This document shows positions 19,221 through 29,608 of a DNA stretch of 64,000 bases, piece after piece (position 1 is the stretch's first letter; every line of letters starts with the position of its first letter). Made by a program: the position numbers and the translations under genes. The stretch lies in assembly GCA_020744425.1 (NCBI GenBank), contig JAGMUV010000043.1:310001-374000 (forward strand). Reading direction: 5' to 3'. This stretch comes from Dactylonectria macrodidyma. Taxonomy: Eukaryota > Ascomycota > Sordariomycetes > Hypocreales > Nectriaceae. The notes beneath the pieces are model-generated. The model worked only from the letters and a program-made list of their open reading frames with translations, had not been told where the DNA came from and made no database searches.

Positions 19221-22200
19221 CCTGGCAGACGCAGACCTCAAGGACTACGGAGTGCTGGCGGTCTCTGAACCGTACGCAAAAAAGATCGACGGCAAGGTGG
19301 TAACGAGCCCTGCGGGGCACAGCAACTGGACGAGGATGATACCGACGCACACGCACGATGCGCCCTGGCCGATCCGAAGCATGCTCTAGGTACGAAGCGA
19401 CATCGAGGCGGAGCAGGTGCCGATACCATCAGCAGATCTCACGGCAGCGGTGCTTCGACTGCCACAGAGACACATCCTAATGGTGTCAGTGTACGTGAAT
19501 GGGAAGAGCACAGAGGCGCTAATATCTACAGTCAGAGTGCTGCATGGCCTGATCCAGCGATTCCGTAATGGCACCAGCACGCGCACGGACGTGGTGCTGG
19601 CTGGAGACTTCAACCGCCATGACCTACTCTGGACCGGAGACGAGGTGTCAGCAAGAAGACAAGGCGAAGCCGAGCCAATCATCGATCTGATGAACGAGCA
19701 CGGCCTCTGCAGCCTCCTTCCGAGGGGCACGAAGACGTGGCAAGGCCCGGACAAAGAGAGCACCATCGATTTGGTGCTCGCAACGTCGGAACTGGCAGAT
19801 GAGATGGTGAAGTGTTCCCTTCATCCGACCGACCACGGGTCAGACCATAGAGCGATCCAGACGACGTTTAACATCGCAATGCCCGAGAGGACCACGACGC
19901 AAAGATTGTTGTTCAAGAACGCTCCTTGGACTCTTATAAGAACCAGAGTGGAAGATAAACTCCGGCCGCTCCCCTGGGCTGTAGACGTGCAGACGCAGAC
20001 GGACCAGCTGATGCGAGTCGTCCTAGAGGCAATCCACGACCTGACGCCTCGAGCGCAACCTCCACCGTATGCGAAACGCTGGTGGACAAAGGACCTAACA
20101 CAACTGCGGCGGGCATACACGTTCTGGCGGAACCAAGCGAGGGCGCAACGGCGAGCGGGTCAAGCGCGACCAGACCTGGAGCGACGAGCCAAGGAAGCAG
20201 CCAAGGAGTACCACGACGCCATACGGAGCCAGAAGAAAGCACATTGGGACGACTTCCTGGCCGAAGACGTCAACATCTGGAAAGCGGCCAAGTATCTCGA
20301 ACCTAGCAAGGACGCCTTGGGCGACAAGGTGCCACCCTTGAAGAGAGGAAATGGATCTATGACCAAGGACAAGGCAGAACAAGCCGAAGAGCTTCTCGGC
20401 ACGTTCTTCCCTCCCTTGCCAGCGAGAATCGAAGATGAAGGAGTGCGACCGCAGCGGAAAGCGGTGCCCATGCCGGGCCTGACCCCGGAAGAAATCGAAG
20501 AAAAAGTCATGGCGGCAAAACCATGGAAAGCACCCGGCGAAGATGGCCTCCCGGCGATGGTGTGGAGACAACTCTGGCCGGTGGTAAAGTACCGGGTGTT
20601 GGCTCTCTTCGATGCGTCGCTCAGAGACGGCATAGTGCCTCGCCAATGGAGAAGTGCGAAAATCATCCCGCTGAAGAAGCCGGACAAGGGAGACTACACG
20701 GTAGCGAAGGCGTGGCGACCGATATCGCTTTTGTCAACCCTTGGTAAAATAATGGAAGCGGTCGTTGCTGATCGCATCTCCTACGCAGTAGAGACTTACG
20801 GGCTCCTGCCTGCAAACCACTTCGGAGCGAGGAAGCGACGGTCGGCCGAGCAAGCGCTCCTGCTCCTGCAGGAACAAATTTACAAGGCATGGAGAGCTCG
20901 CAAAGTGCTCAGCCTGATCAGTTTCGACGTTAAAGGCGCCTACAACGGAGTGTGCAAAGAGCGACTACTCGAGACGATGAAGGCGAGAGGGGTACCAGAC
21001 AGACTGGTCAGGTGGATCGATGCCTTCTGCTCCGGGCGAACAGCCTCGATGATGGTGAACGGGTACACGTCTGAGCAGCGAGATCTACCCCAAGCAGGTC
21101 TCCCTCAGGGATCGCCGCTGTCACCCATCTTGTTCCTCTTCTTCAACGCAGATTTAGTGCAGAGAAGGATTAAGGCGGAAGGCGGCTCAATTGCATTCGT
21201 GGACGATTACTCGGCCTGGGTGACCGGCCCGACCGCGGAGGCGAACCGGGCAGGCATTCAGTCGATCATTAACCAAGCGCTCGAGTGGGAGAGACGCAGC
21301 GGTGCAACGTTTGAAGCAGACAAGACGACAGTCATCCACTTCACGCGAGTCGCCGTGCGTAACAGTGACAGGTCGTTTTGGATCAAAGAGAATGAGGTCA
21401 AACCTAAAAACAGCGCAAAAATTCTGGGAGTGGTCATGGACGTAGGCCTGCGGTACCAGGAGCACATGGCTAGAGCCGCCGCCAAGGGGCTCACCGCCGC
21501 CATGTGTCTGAGAAGGTTGAAAATGCTGTCACCGAGGGTGGCGAGACAGTTATTCGTAGCGACGGTGGCGCCGGCGATGGACTATGCCTCCAACGTCTGG
21601 ACGCACGCTCGCCGCGCAAGAGAAGCTGCCTGGCTGAACAAAGCACAGTTGGTGGGAGCGCAGGCAATTACAGGAGCGTTCCGTACTGTCGCAACGGCGG
21701 TGGCCGAGGCCGAAGCCAGTATCCAGACGGTAGAGCAACGACACAGACAAGCCGCGACAAGATTCTGCATCAACTTGCGGACCCTTCCGAAGACACACCC
21801 GCTAGCAGCTTTGAAGAACAAGGCAAGCAAGCGGTTTATATCACCAATGCAGAAGATTGTCTCGGCGGTGGAAAGGGACCATACGGAGCGGATGGAGGTT
21901 ATCCATGAGTATGCGTTGCCGCCATGGACCAGTCGCATCCCAGTAGTGGTCGAGGACGACCTAGCGAAGGCAGCCAAGGCACCAAACGACGTCGAGGGCA
22001 TCATCATAGCAACGTCTAGCTCGAAGAAGGGCGGCATAGTAGGAATGGGAGGCGTCGCGCGCAACGCGACTCGCAACAGTGCAGGCGAGGTGGTTGCCAG
22101 CTATTCCGTCACTCTCGGGCCCGGAGACGAGCAGAATCCGTACACAGCGGAACTAGCAGCAATAGCGATGGGGCTGGAGTGCACGCCGCCCAAGCTTCCT

Positions 22201-22935
22201 TTTCAGGACGTAACGGTCATGACGAGCAACCGCTCGGCCGTGGAAGTGATCAGGAGGCCTCGGCAGCAATCCGGTCAATGCACTATCCGTCAGATATACG
22301 ACCGCACCAAGTGCCTTCGGAAAAGAGGCTGTTCTGTTAGAGTCATGTGGGTGCCGGCTAAGGCCGAAGGTTTTGCATTGGGACCGATGGCCAAGGCAGC
22401 AGCGCAGAGAGCTACCAAAGCAGAGTGCGTGGTAGAGACACCGTCGTACCAAGCAAGGTCCACAACACTTCGACTGGCGCTCCTCCAACAACGGCAGTGT
22501 GGGCGACTCCCGGAAGGGGTTGGACAGTACTCAAAGCGCATCGACAAGGCGCTGCCGGGCAAGCACACCCGTGCACTATACGACTCGTTAAAAAGAAAAG
22601 AATCGGACGTGATAGCCCAGCTTCGGACTGGGATGATACGACTGAACAGTTATCTTCACAGGATAGGGGCAGCGGAATCGGACATATGCGATTGTGGACA
22701 AGCAGCAGAGACGATTGAGCACTTCCTCTTCCGATGCAAAAAGTGGACAATGCAACGGGAAGCTATGTTTAAATGCTCGCGAACAAAGATTGGGAATTTG
22801 TCGTTCTTCTTGGGAGGAAAAGCTGCGTCGGACGACGAAAAGTGGAAGCCAAACATGCAAGCCGTGCGTGCGGCAATCAAATTTGCTATCGCGACAAACA
22901 GGCTCGATGCGGGCCAGCGGCCATCGGCAAACTAA
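19201..22935 (+). pseudogene. LINE ORF2: endonuclease, reverse transcriptase, RNase H-like, zinc knuckle
   Basis: The frame starts inside the endonuclease (YGVLAVSEPYAKKI), meets a TAG at 19387-19389 where a Trp codon would fit, then stays open for 1172 codons from 19417 to 22935. Endonuclease motifs are AGDFNRHD and GSDHRAIQ. Reverse transcriptase motifs are KPDKGDYTVAKAWRPIS, LPQGSPLSPILFLFF and the catalytic FVDD near 21200. An RNase H-like domain follows (GGVARNATRN, NPYTAELAAIAM, VMWVPAK), and near the end a CDCG...HFLFRC zinc motif (22687-22740). The protein copies LINE RNA into nicked target DNA. The missing N-terminus and the stop make this copy inactive, although the rest is well preserved. 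Confidence 0.92.
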
Positions 22936-23210
22936 CCTCTAGTGTGCGACTATACTAACAAAAAGCAGCCTCAATTTTGGCAGACCGTGCTTCAGCTGCC
23001 GAGGATAGGATGCTGAACACTTGCAGAATTTGGCCTTCAAGCAGGCCTGTCATGGAACAAGCAGTGATGAGGTTGAGCAGCAAGCGATGAGACGACGATC
23101 CGTGGGGCTTGGGGTGTCAGGTACCAAAATGTTCTGAAATGTGAACTAGATTGTGTCAAGGCCCTATAGGGACATCCCTCCGGGCGAAATAAAATCCAAT
23201 CCAATCCAAC
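22936..23210 (+). other. LINE 3' UTR and AATCC tail
   Basis: The 3' UTR ends in GGGCGAAATAAA, also found at the second LINE end near 23883. A short tandem tail (AATCC repeats) follows instead of poly(A). Confidence 0.75.
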
Positions 23211-23248
23211 CGTATAAGTGGGCAAGCCGCTTACCCAAAATGTTGGAA

Positions 23249-23731
23249 CAGCCCCAAAACCTTGGAACAGCATGAACCCCCCCCCCCCCCCCCCACCCAA
23301 AAAAAAAACACAGCTAAAAATGGCCCTTAATGCTGCAATTGATTCTGACAGTCGATCACGCATTTTTATGAAAAGAGAAATAGATATCCTAGGAGCTGAG
23401 GTTCTCGCGAAAATGATCATATCACCAAATGCTGTAAAAAGGTTGCTGTACCGGAATTGCAACCCGCGGGCAGATATGCACTGTAGAGGTGTGAGGCGGC
23501 GCAAAGAGATAGAGGTGATCCAGCAGCCCAAATGTGCGCACAGCAGCCTCTGTTGGTAATGGCTGTTTCAGCAGCTTTTCTAGCTTAAATTTACTTAGTA
23601 TACACCATCATGAGCTATTTTATTATAGATTTAATTAAATGTCGTTGATAAAAAGTGTGATTTTATACATTTTTTGCCATTTTTTGCCCATTTTTAGCTG
23701 TGTTTTTGGGTGTTCCAAGGTTTTGGGGCTG
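23249..23731. mobile_element. Inverted-repeat element (MITE-like)
   Basis: The left arm (CAGCCCCAAAACCTTGGAACA, 23249-23269, then CACAGCTAAAAATGG to about 23323) is mirrored by the right arm at 23688-23731. The left arm is interrupted by an 18-C run and a 10-A run. An open frame across it (23218-23559) shows no certain domain. Inverted repeats around a short, mostly non-coding core suggest a non-autonomous DNA transposon; TA-type borders are possible but not clear. Confidence 0.65.
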
Positions 23732-23739
23732 AGCCTGGA

Positions 23740-23912
23740 CCCACCGTACACTGTACAGACTCTAGAGGAAAGCGAAGAGCAAAGCGAAAGTGGACGCTGT
23801 ATGGGCTTTTACGAGGTCATGCAAAGCTTGGGAAGCGGATATGTACAATAGCAACTAGTGCCCTATGGGTTGAAAGCCACTGGGCGAAATAAATTGTGTG
23901 TGTGTGTGTACA
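23740..23912 (+). mobile_element. 3' end of a second LINE with (TG)n tail
   Basis: The segment ends CCACTGGGCGAAATAAATTG followed by TG repeats. This resembles the first LINE's 3' end but has a different tail. It is a short 5'-truncated insertion directly upstream of the UBTD-like gene. Confidence 0.6.
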
Positions 23913-24036
23913 GACTCTTGACCTGGTTGGCTGCTGTTTCTTCGTCGTCGTCGTCGTCGTCGTCGCCGTCCATTTCTACCCGCCGCGTAACCTCGCCCAC
24001 GCCCACCGAAAGATCGCCAACCAACTGCATTCCAAA

Positions 24037-24531
24037 ATGGGCTGCTGCTTCTCTCGCTCGTCCGGGCCCAACTCGCCCTACCCAGGCGGCGCTCCCAACG
24101 CTTCCTCGCGTGCCATCAACCCTCCCCCGCTGTCGCTCCCCGAGCCCGCCCACGGCGACAACCCTCGAGGTGCCTCTAGGCGTCGACGTCGCGAGCAACG
24201 ACCCCTAGACCAACACATCGATAAGCCCCTCCGTCGCCACGAATGGTCCTCCCGCGATCGCTCCTGGACCAGACGTGGCATCGCCACCGAGCGCGCAGAC
24301 TTCTTCGACACCAGGGTCACCCGTCGCCCCGAAGTCTGGCAAACAATCCATGCCGCCCTCCAGGTCCTCTGGGACCCCGTCGACCAAGACGCCCAGGATG
24401 ACGGCTCCAACGGCCTCGCCACTGCCCAAATGATACTTTCCGCCGCCGAAATCTCCCTCCCCACTGGTAACCTGGTCAATGGTGTCTACGACGCCCTCGG
24501 CAACTACTACCTAGGTAAAGATGATGGGTAA
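24037..24531 (+). pseudogene. UBTD-like ubiquitin-domain protein, 5' portion only
   Basis: The start is taken at 24037 because MGCCFSRSSG carries an N-myristoylation and palmitoylation signature, although the frame is open from 23896. The 164 codons match the N-terminal domain of fungal UBTD1/2-like proteins: RPLDQHIDKPLRRHEWSSRD, RPEVWQTIHAALQVLWD and LATAQMILSAAEISLPTGNL. These proteins have a C-terminal ubiquitin-like domain, which is missing: after GNYYLG the frame stops, near a possible 5' splice site (CTAG/GTAAAG), and I find no following exon in the next 900 bp. It may be a duplicated or captured gene fragment, or a gene broken by a rearrangement. Confidence 0.75.
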
Positions 24532-25448
24532 AACCCCCGGTTTCTACCTAGGGATGGTGTCTGTAGTAAGAATGGGATGATGCAATGTGTCAAGTAGGAT
24601 TACGTGGGCCACCAGGTAAGTAAGTGTTAGTTAGGGAGGTAGAAAAATGTAAGTTATAAAATAGAATGTGACTTGAACTTGGTAATTCGGAAGCAATCAT
24701 GTAAAACTGTGCATTGGCCTTGGTTGTCCTCTCGGCTGGGGAATTGGTTCCGCCGAGGACGGCCTGTCTTTGGGTGATTCCGGAGGTTATCTAGTTGCGC
24801 GAGGGAGATGCTACGAGGAAGTGGAAGGCAGCCGGTGATCCCGAGTCCATTCTCCAAGGGTTGGGGATGGGAGCGAAGGCGGGATTGAACTTGGTGCGAC
24901 TAAACAAACTTGTGCGTTATGCAAAATGTCAAATACAGACGGTGGAGGTACACGGATAAGACACTGGGATGGGGGGGATCAGCCACGGCAAGTTTCCGAA
25001 GTGGAATCTGTACTCACAATGCTCTGGAGATCTGGAGAACTGGAGAACTGCACAGGCACTTACCAAGCTGGCATGAGCAGATAAGAATAAACATGAGACA
25101 CAAGCATAACCGGGAATGGGTGAAACCAAACACGGACCGACTCGAGCGTCATGCAGTGGACAAAAGAGGCGTTATAGCGCTTCTGTGTGTTTGCCTGGCA
25201 AAGCTCTGTCGATCCTCTTGGAGTAGCCGCCTACTCTGTCGGGCAGTGTCCGTTGCTGCCGCAGTTGCAACCTCGCTAATCTGGTCCGGGTGGAGCGAGC
25301 CTAGTTTGGTAACGACTCCGGTGTGCGCTTGAATTGCTGATGAGGTTGAGCGATTCCTTGGAAAGGGACATGGTGAATTTTCCGAGAGGCTGATGATCAA
25401 GGTACAGAGGGGTCGAAGACTCGTTCTCGAGATATTTCTAGATATAAT
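24532..25448. other. Interval without an identified gene
   Basis: Open frames on both strands (for example 24910-25332 plus, 140 codons) lack recognisable domains. It may include the decayed 3' part of the UBTD-like gene, but no ubiquitin-like fold motif could be read. Confidence 0.3.
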
Positions 25449-25571
25449 TCAGCCGAAGGCTGACTCTACATTAACGTACTCCACAAGCGAGTCGGTCGAA
25501 TAAGCGAGTCGGTCAAAAATCTATCAATCTCTCCTCTTTTCACCTGATCATCTATTCCTCAACCACAAAAT

Positions 25572-25930
25572 ATGTCACAATCAAATCAAGAGGCGAAGAT
25601 CATTCTTGCACTTCAAGCCTATGAAAATGACCCAAAATTAAGTCTCCGATGCGCCGCAAGGATCTACCAAGTCCATTATAGTACTCTTCTTGACCGACGC
25701 AATGGCAAACCTTCTCGAGCCGATATTATCCCTAAATCACGCAAACTATCTGATCTACAGGAACAGACTCTTCTTGAGTATATTCTTGACCTAGACTCGC
25801 GAGGATTCCCGCCGCGACTTAGTGGTGTGGAAGAAATGGCCAACCGACTGCTCGCCGACCGCGACGCGTCACGCGTCGGAAAGAACTGGGCTTCTAACTT
25901 CGTCAAGCGACATCCAGAGCTTATGTCACA
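25572..25930 (+). pseudogene. Fot/pogo transposase N-terminus inside a Helitron
   Basis: The ORF starts MSQSNQEAKIILALQAYEN and has a psq-type HTH (LSLRCAARIYQVHYSTLLDRR), then a CENP-B-type HTH (DLQEQTLLEYILDLDSRGFPP...WASNFVKRHPEL). After HPEL, near 25925, homology ends abruptly and Helitron sequence begins shortly after (the frame runs on to 25991). The catalytic DDE domain is missing. A DNA-binding-only protein could bind pogo TIRs, so the fragment might act as a repressor if expressed; that is speculation. Confidence 0.8.
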
Positions 25931-26060
25931 TATCGGGATATCGGATTTTAACGGTTATTGCGGAAGTGAAGCTTTCTGTCTTTCATCATAGGCGTCCATC
26001 GCCACTTGCCTCGTCAGAGGCCTCGTCAGAGTCTCCCCCAGAGAGCATGAAGATGAAGAT

Positions 26061-26144
26061 ATGAAGATGAGGGTTCAGGAGCTTAGGAGACGACAGGTTC
26101 TTACACGGAACCCTTACAAGATATATAATATCAAGCATCACTAG
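26061..26144 (+). pseudogene. Helitron helicase C-terminal tail, 28 codons
   Basis: The segment MKMRVQELRRRQVLTRNPY reads like the tail of the helicase at 625-1344. A 2-base difference just upstream (AGATATGAAG) shifts the frame. It marks the coding end of the parent Helitron. Confidence 0.75.
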
Positions 26145-26270
26145 AGGGCTGGGCCAGTACGTAGATAATGCAATAGTGGCAATAGCCTGCCTACCCCGCA
26201 GACATACAGTCTTCGGCTGATGCTACCCCTTGCACCACAGTCTAACGTGCATGGGGTGACGCAGTATTTT

Positions 26271-26540
26271 AATGACATCAAAAACAAATTTCAAAGCTCA
26301 AAATTAAAGGTGGGCAAGAAGGTGATTGATTGCTATCTGTGTCTGAGTAGTCTCTGCCTTTTATCTCAGACCAACTCCTGTTATCCTTATCGATAGCTTT
26401 ATCAAGACTGGCACTCAGATCCGCCGGCCAATTAAAATCCCGGGTCATTCTAGCTAGTGGGCCTTCAGCCCCGACACAATAATCCACGTCTAGTGCTCTG
26501 CCCCCATTTAGAGGCGGCCATTTTGAGAGCGCTGTCTCGT
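26271..26540. other. Downstream flank of the DNA ligase gene
   Basis: No gene seen. It probably contains the 3' untranslated region of the minus-strand ligase. Confidence 0.4.
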
Positions 26541-28787
26541 TTACTCCTGCTTTGCTCGCTTGACGGTTGAATTATCATACAAGGCAACCTCTGGAGATAT
26601 CTTCCGCTTTGATGCCCTGAGGGCAATATTATCAAGGCACTGGGACTCAACAGCTGCCACCAACTTCTCCTGTTGTCGGTTAGTTTGCCTGCTTACACGA
26701 ATATCTGCGACAGAAACTGCATCGTCGCTAGGTGAGCTAGTTCTCGATCTGTCAACCAGGTGCTCGTAGCCTCGCAGTCTCCGAAGCCAACTTTTCTCTT
26801 CCTGTTCTCCATCATCTGGTATCTCTAGGCACCTCTGGGCCATCTCCTGCAGCTCCTCAAAGCTGATTGTATCCCTGAACGAGCGATCCTCATGAACTTT
26901 CAACACTCGTGGAAATCGCAGAGCAAAGTACCCAACATTCGCGGGCTTATCGAAGCCAGCGCCGACCACTTCTACTATAAACGGATGCTGGAATAGCTCC
27001 ACTGGCTGCAACCTCCGTGCGGGCTCTAATATGACATCGAACTCGGGCATAGACTTGGCGAATGGTGTTCGTGTGAAGTATCCATGACGGTTGAGGTACG
27101 TGATGTTTTCTTTTGAGATGCCATGTCTGTCGATAGTGTCGATTATGCGAAATCTCGGCTTGGCATTAAAGCGGCAGACCTCGTCCTTATTTTCGACGCA
27201 CCCAATATAGAATGACGTCCACCATAGGCTACCAATGCCGAGCTCATGCTCATCTCCCGCGTCGCGGCGTCCCCCGATAATGGCGAAGTCTGTGGTGTCA
27301 CCAAGGCCTGGAATGTAATCTTTCTTGAGCTTGATGAATGGCTTGCTTCCGTTGAATGAGAAGTAGGGGTCGTCACAACCTTTGAGCACAAATCCTTCCC
27401 ACCGTTGTGTGATGGCTTGAGCGAATGTATCACTGAGCCGTTCCGCTGCGTCGAAAGACGAGAAGTCAATTACGTCGCGGGACCCGATGTCGGTCCAACC
27501 CTGAATGCGGCGGACCAGAGATTGAAGCCGTCGTCGCCGTTCATCATGAGTCTCTAAGCCGCAGACAATGTCGTCCAGTAATAGAATATCGTAGAACATG
27601 ATCATGAGATGCTCGCTCGATTCGACGGGTGAATCTCGAGCAGCTCCAAGAAACCGGCCCGCTCGTTTCACATGTCTGCGGATTTTGTAGAAAGGCTCGA
27701 TTCTCCCGTCGTCGTTCCATACCAGCAGCTCGCCCTCCAAGATGCACCGCTTCTTGATTTTGCAGCCTGCTGTGTCAAGCTCAAGGCTGTTCCGCAGTGC
27801 CCGATGAATTCCCATGCGGTCGCTGGTTGAATCTCTCCCACTCTTGGAGAAAATCTTGATGCCGGCTCCGGATTTGTTCAGGTCGATATGGATTTGACAG
27901 TATTCTCCATCGTACTTCCTCTCCACGCTCATCCGTCTCGGCCCAGCCAATTGGCAGCAATGCCTGATGCTCCTTGCTTTTTCATAGGTCGCACGCGCAG
28001 TCATTATCCCAGCCTGCGGCTCGAGTTCCCTACTGGCGACTTCCTTCAGCTCATCGCAAGTATCCACGGCTGGCTGGATGGGCATGTGCCGGATAGTTGG
28101 GCTGTCTAGGAGTTCCACAGCAGCTGGGATTGAATTTTGAAAGCGAAGGAGGTCAGGCAGGAGAAAATGGAATCTGCTCATTACTAGCGTCTCTGGAACG
28201 CGGGCCGGGCTGTAATTCTTTGATATAATGCGAATCATCCATTTGGTCTCGGAGCTCTGCAGGACTCGGAATACCTTCGAAAGCAAGTCATCTGTACGGA
28301 TTGATCGGTCATGCTTCGTTGTAACTCTTTCCCGTAGGCTAGCGGACGAGAACGATGATGAGGCTGCAATCTGATCGAGGACATCGTCGAGTTCTTCCAG
28401 AGTTACCTCTCGGCTGGCTCTGGATTCGCAGTCTGTTATAGCCATCACGCGCTCGACAGAGGACGCAAAGTCTAAACCACCACTGGTTTTCCATCTCTGA
28501 AGATCCTTCATTCGGGATGATCCAAGACACTGCGCGCGTTGAATAATCCCCTCCAGTTGTCGTTCTTGCAGGCCGAACACTCTGTCCGGTCTGCGTTCGG
28601 GAAAGAGACATGACAAGAATGCAACGGCTTCTGGGCCTCGTCGTGGAATGATTGCATTATGTTCGTTGAACCAGGCAAGGATGGTAAGCGTATCACGTTC
28701 CTGGATCCTGTCGATGCTCGATGACCTCCTGGAGTTTCTCTCGAGTCTCTCGAGGAGATCACAAAGCAATCTGAAGGGAAATGGCAT
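26541..28787 (-). CDS. ATP-dependent DNA ligase domain protein (ligase IV-like, no BRCT)
   Basis: An intact intronless ORF; I start it at the ATG at 28787 (MPFPFRLLCDLLERL), giving 748 aa. The frame is open to an upstream ATG at 28892, but those 35 residues look unlike a conserved start. The N-terminal DNA-binding domain spans about residues 1-250. The adenylation domain has motif I KYDGE (Lys about 291, the AMP-accepting residue), motif III/IIIa (LEGELLVWN, LMIMFYDILLLDD), motif IV EGFVLKG (about 464-470) and motif V KLKKDY (about 486-491). An OB-fold region follows. No BRCT repeats are visible at the C-terminus, unlike true ligase IV. It would seal DNA nicks using ATP; a role in repair is likely, but whether it is the NHEJ ligase or a paralogue is open. 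Confidence 0.9.
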   Translation of the reverse strand: MPFPFRLLCDLLERLERNSRRSSSIDRIQERDTLTILAWFNEHNAIIPRRGPEAVAFLSCLFPERRPDRVFGLQERQLEGIIQRAQCLGSSRMKDLQRWKTSGGLDFASSVERVMAITDCESRASREVTLEELDDVLDQIAASSSFSSASLRERVTTKHDRSIRTDDLLSKVFRVLQSSETKWMIRIISKNYSPARVPETLVMSRFHFLLPDLLRFQNSIPAAVELLDSPTIRHMPIQPAVDTCDELKEVASRELEPQAGIMTARATYEKARSIRHCCQLAGPRRMSVERKYDGEYCQIHIDLNKSGAGIKIFSKSGRDSTSDRMGIHRALRNSLELDTAGCKIKKRCILEGELLVWNDDGRIEPFYKIRRHVKRAGRFLGAARDSPVESSEHLMIMFYDILLLDDIVCGLETHDERRRRLQSLVRRIQGWTDIGSRDVIDFSSFDAAERLSDTFAQAITQRWEGFVLKGCDDPYFSFNGSKPFIKLKKDYIPGLGDTTDFAIIGGRRDAGDEHELGIGSLWWTSFYIGCVENKDEVCRFNAKPRFRIIDTIDRHGISKENITYLNRHGYFTRTPFAKSMPEFDVILEPARRLQPVELFQHPFIVEVVGAGFDKPANVGYFALRFPRVLKVHEDRSFRDTISFEELQEMAQRCLEIPDDGEQEEKSWLRRLRGYEHLVDRSRTSSPSDDAVSVADIRVSRQTNRQQEKLVAAVESQCLDNIALRASKRKISPEVALYDNSTVKRAKQE

Positions 28788-29001
28788 GTTGAAAAATATG
28801 GTAACGAGAAGAGTGGAGGGGTAAGCACCAGCTCCCACAGCGTGCACGAACGTGGAGGGTATTAGGGAGCTTTGTGGATATCTGGAGTTCATTTAGGAGT
28901 CGGTCAGCATACTATATAGCTGGTCCAGGCAGACTACTCGTTGATGATTCGCAAGACCCTCGCCGGGCAACCCAGCTTGTTTGTGCTATTTATCCTAGCC
29001 A

Positions 29002-29253
29002 CTAACAGTAGGCACCACGAGGACTCATGACGCCATGGAACGAGGGAGAACGCAGAGGTGAGGCAGACTTCGGGGAAGCCGATGCAGGGGCATCACCTTG
29101 GCCTGAGACTGCCTTGACCAACATCTCCTGCCTGGCTAGTGGCGTCAAGTTCTCAATTTTTGAGGAGGTCGTGCTGAAAGAGGGTGGTAGGCGACGAATA
29201 TTGTAACTCACCACCGCCGAGCTACAGGCTAAATTAGACTCTAAGTCCGTCAT
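29002..29253 (-). CDS. Small hypothetical protein
   Basis: The 83-codon ORF begins MTDLESNLACSS and ends SPSFHGVMSPRGAYC. Ser/Pro-rich, no recognised domain. It lies upstream of the ligase on the same strand. It could be real or chance; codon pattern alone does not decide. Confidence 0.3.
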   Translation of the reverse strand: MTDLESNLACSSAVVSYNIRRLPPSFSTTSSKIENLTPLARQEMLVKAVSGQGDAPASASPKSASPLRSPSFHGVMSPRGAYC

Positions 29254-29608
29254 TCACCCACCTCTCTATACAGGAAGATGCTTAGGGAACCAAGAGGTGA
29301 ACGTGATACCGTAGCGCATGAATTTTGGCTTGCTTTGCCTCAGTGGACGAGTAGGTGAGCTGGCTGATCGGGGGAGATTTCTAAAAAAGGGACTGCTTCT
29401 CCTTGTTGCCTAGGGGACAGCAGGCCCGGAAAGGTGCTCTTGATATCGCAGGACACGACTCGACCTTCAGATGAGATCCTTGATGCCTGATAGGGGAACT
29501 ATGATGCCACACTGCCACATCAGTTATATCGATCCATACTGGGCATAGCTTCAGGATAGGGGGCTGACTAGGTTTGAGGAGTGGTTTCCCCCCGGTGTAG
29601 TTGAGGCT

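Larger units (their letters stand above)
19201..23210 (+). mobile_element. Tad-like LINE (non-LTR retrotransposon), 5'-truncated
   Basis: ORF2 is nearly complete and is followed by a 3' UTR ending GGGCGAAATAAAATCCAATCC with an AATCC tandem tail at 23187-23210. Everything upstream of the endonuclease's early part is missing and replaced by the Helitron fragment. 5' truncation is typical of target-primed reverse transcription. I could not identify a target-site duplication. Confidence 0.9.
25449..26270 (+). mobile_element. Small non-autonomous Helitron carrying a pogo fragment
   Basis: The 5' end TCAGCCGAAGGCTGACTCTACAT at 25449 matches the Helitron at 5421 (minus). The 3' part matches that Helitron's 3' end: the helicase tail at 26061-26144, the block CCAGTACGTAGATAATGCA, the CAGTCTTCGGCTG hairpin, the 26225-26257 hairpin and the terminus GTATTTT at 26270. 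Between them lie the left end of a pogo element (from about 25474) and its transposase N-terminus. Total 822 bp. It cannot move by itself but has both ends needed for mobilisation in trans. Confidence 0.75.

Noticed and set aside
18948..19268. Zinc-motif protein as a stand-alone Stc1-like gene
   Set aside because: Its second copy lies between matching Helitron ends and continues into Helitron-type sequence, and here it is truncated by a LINE.
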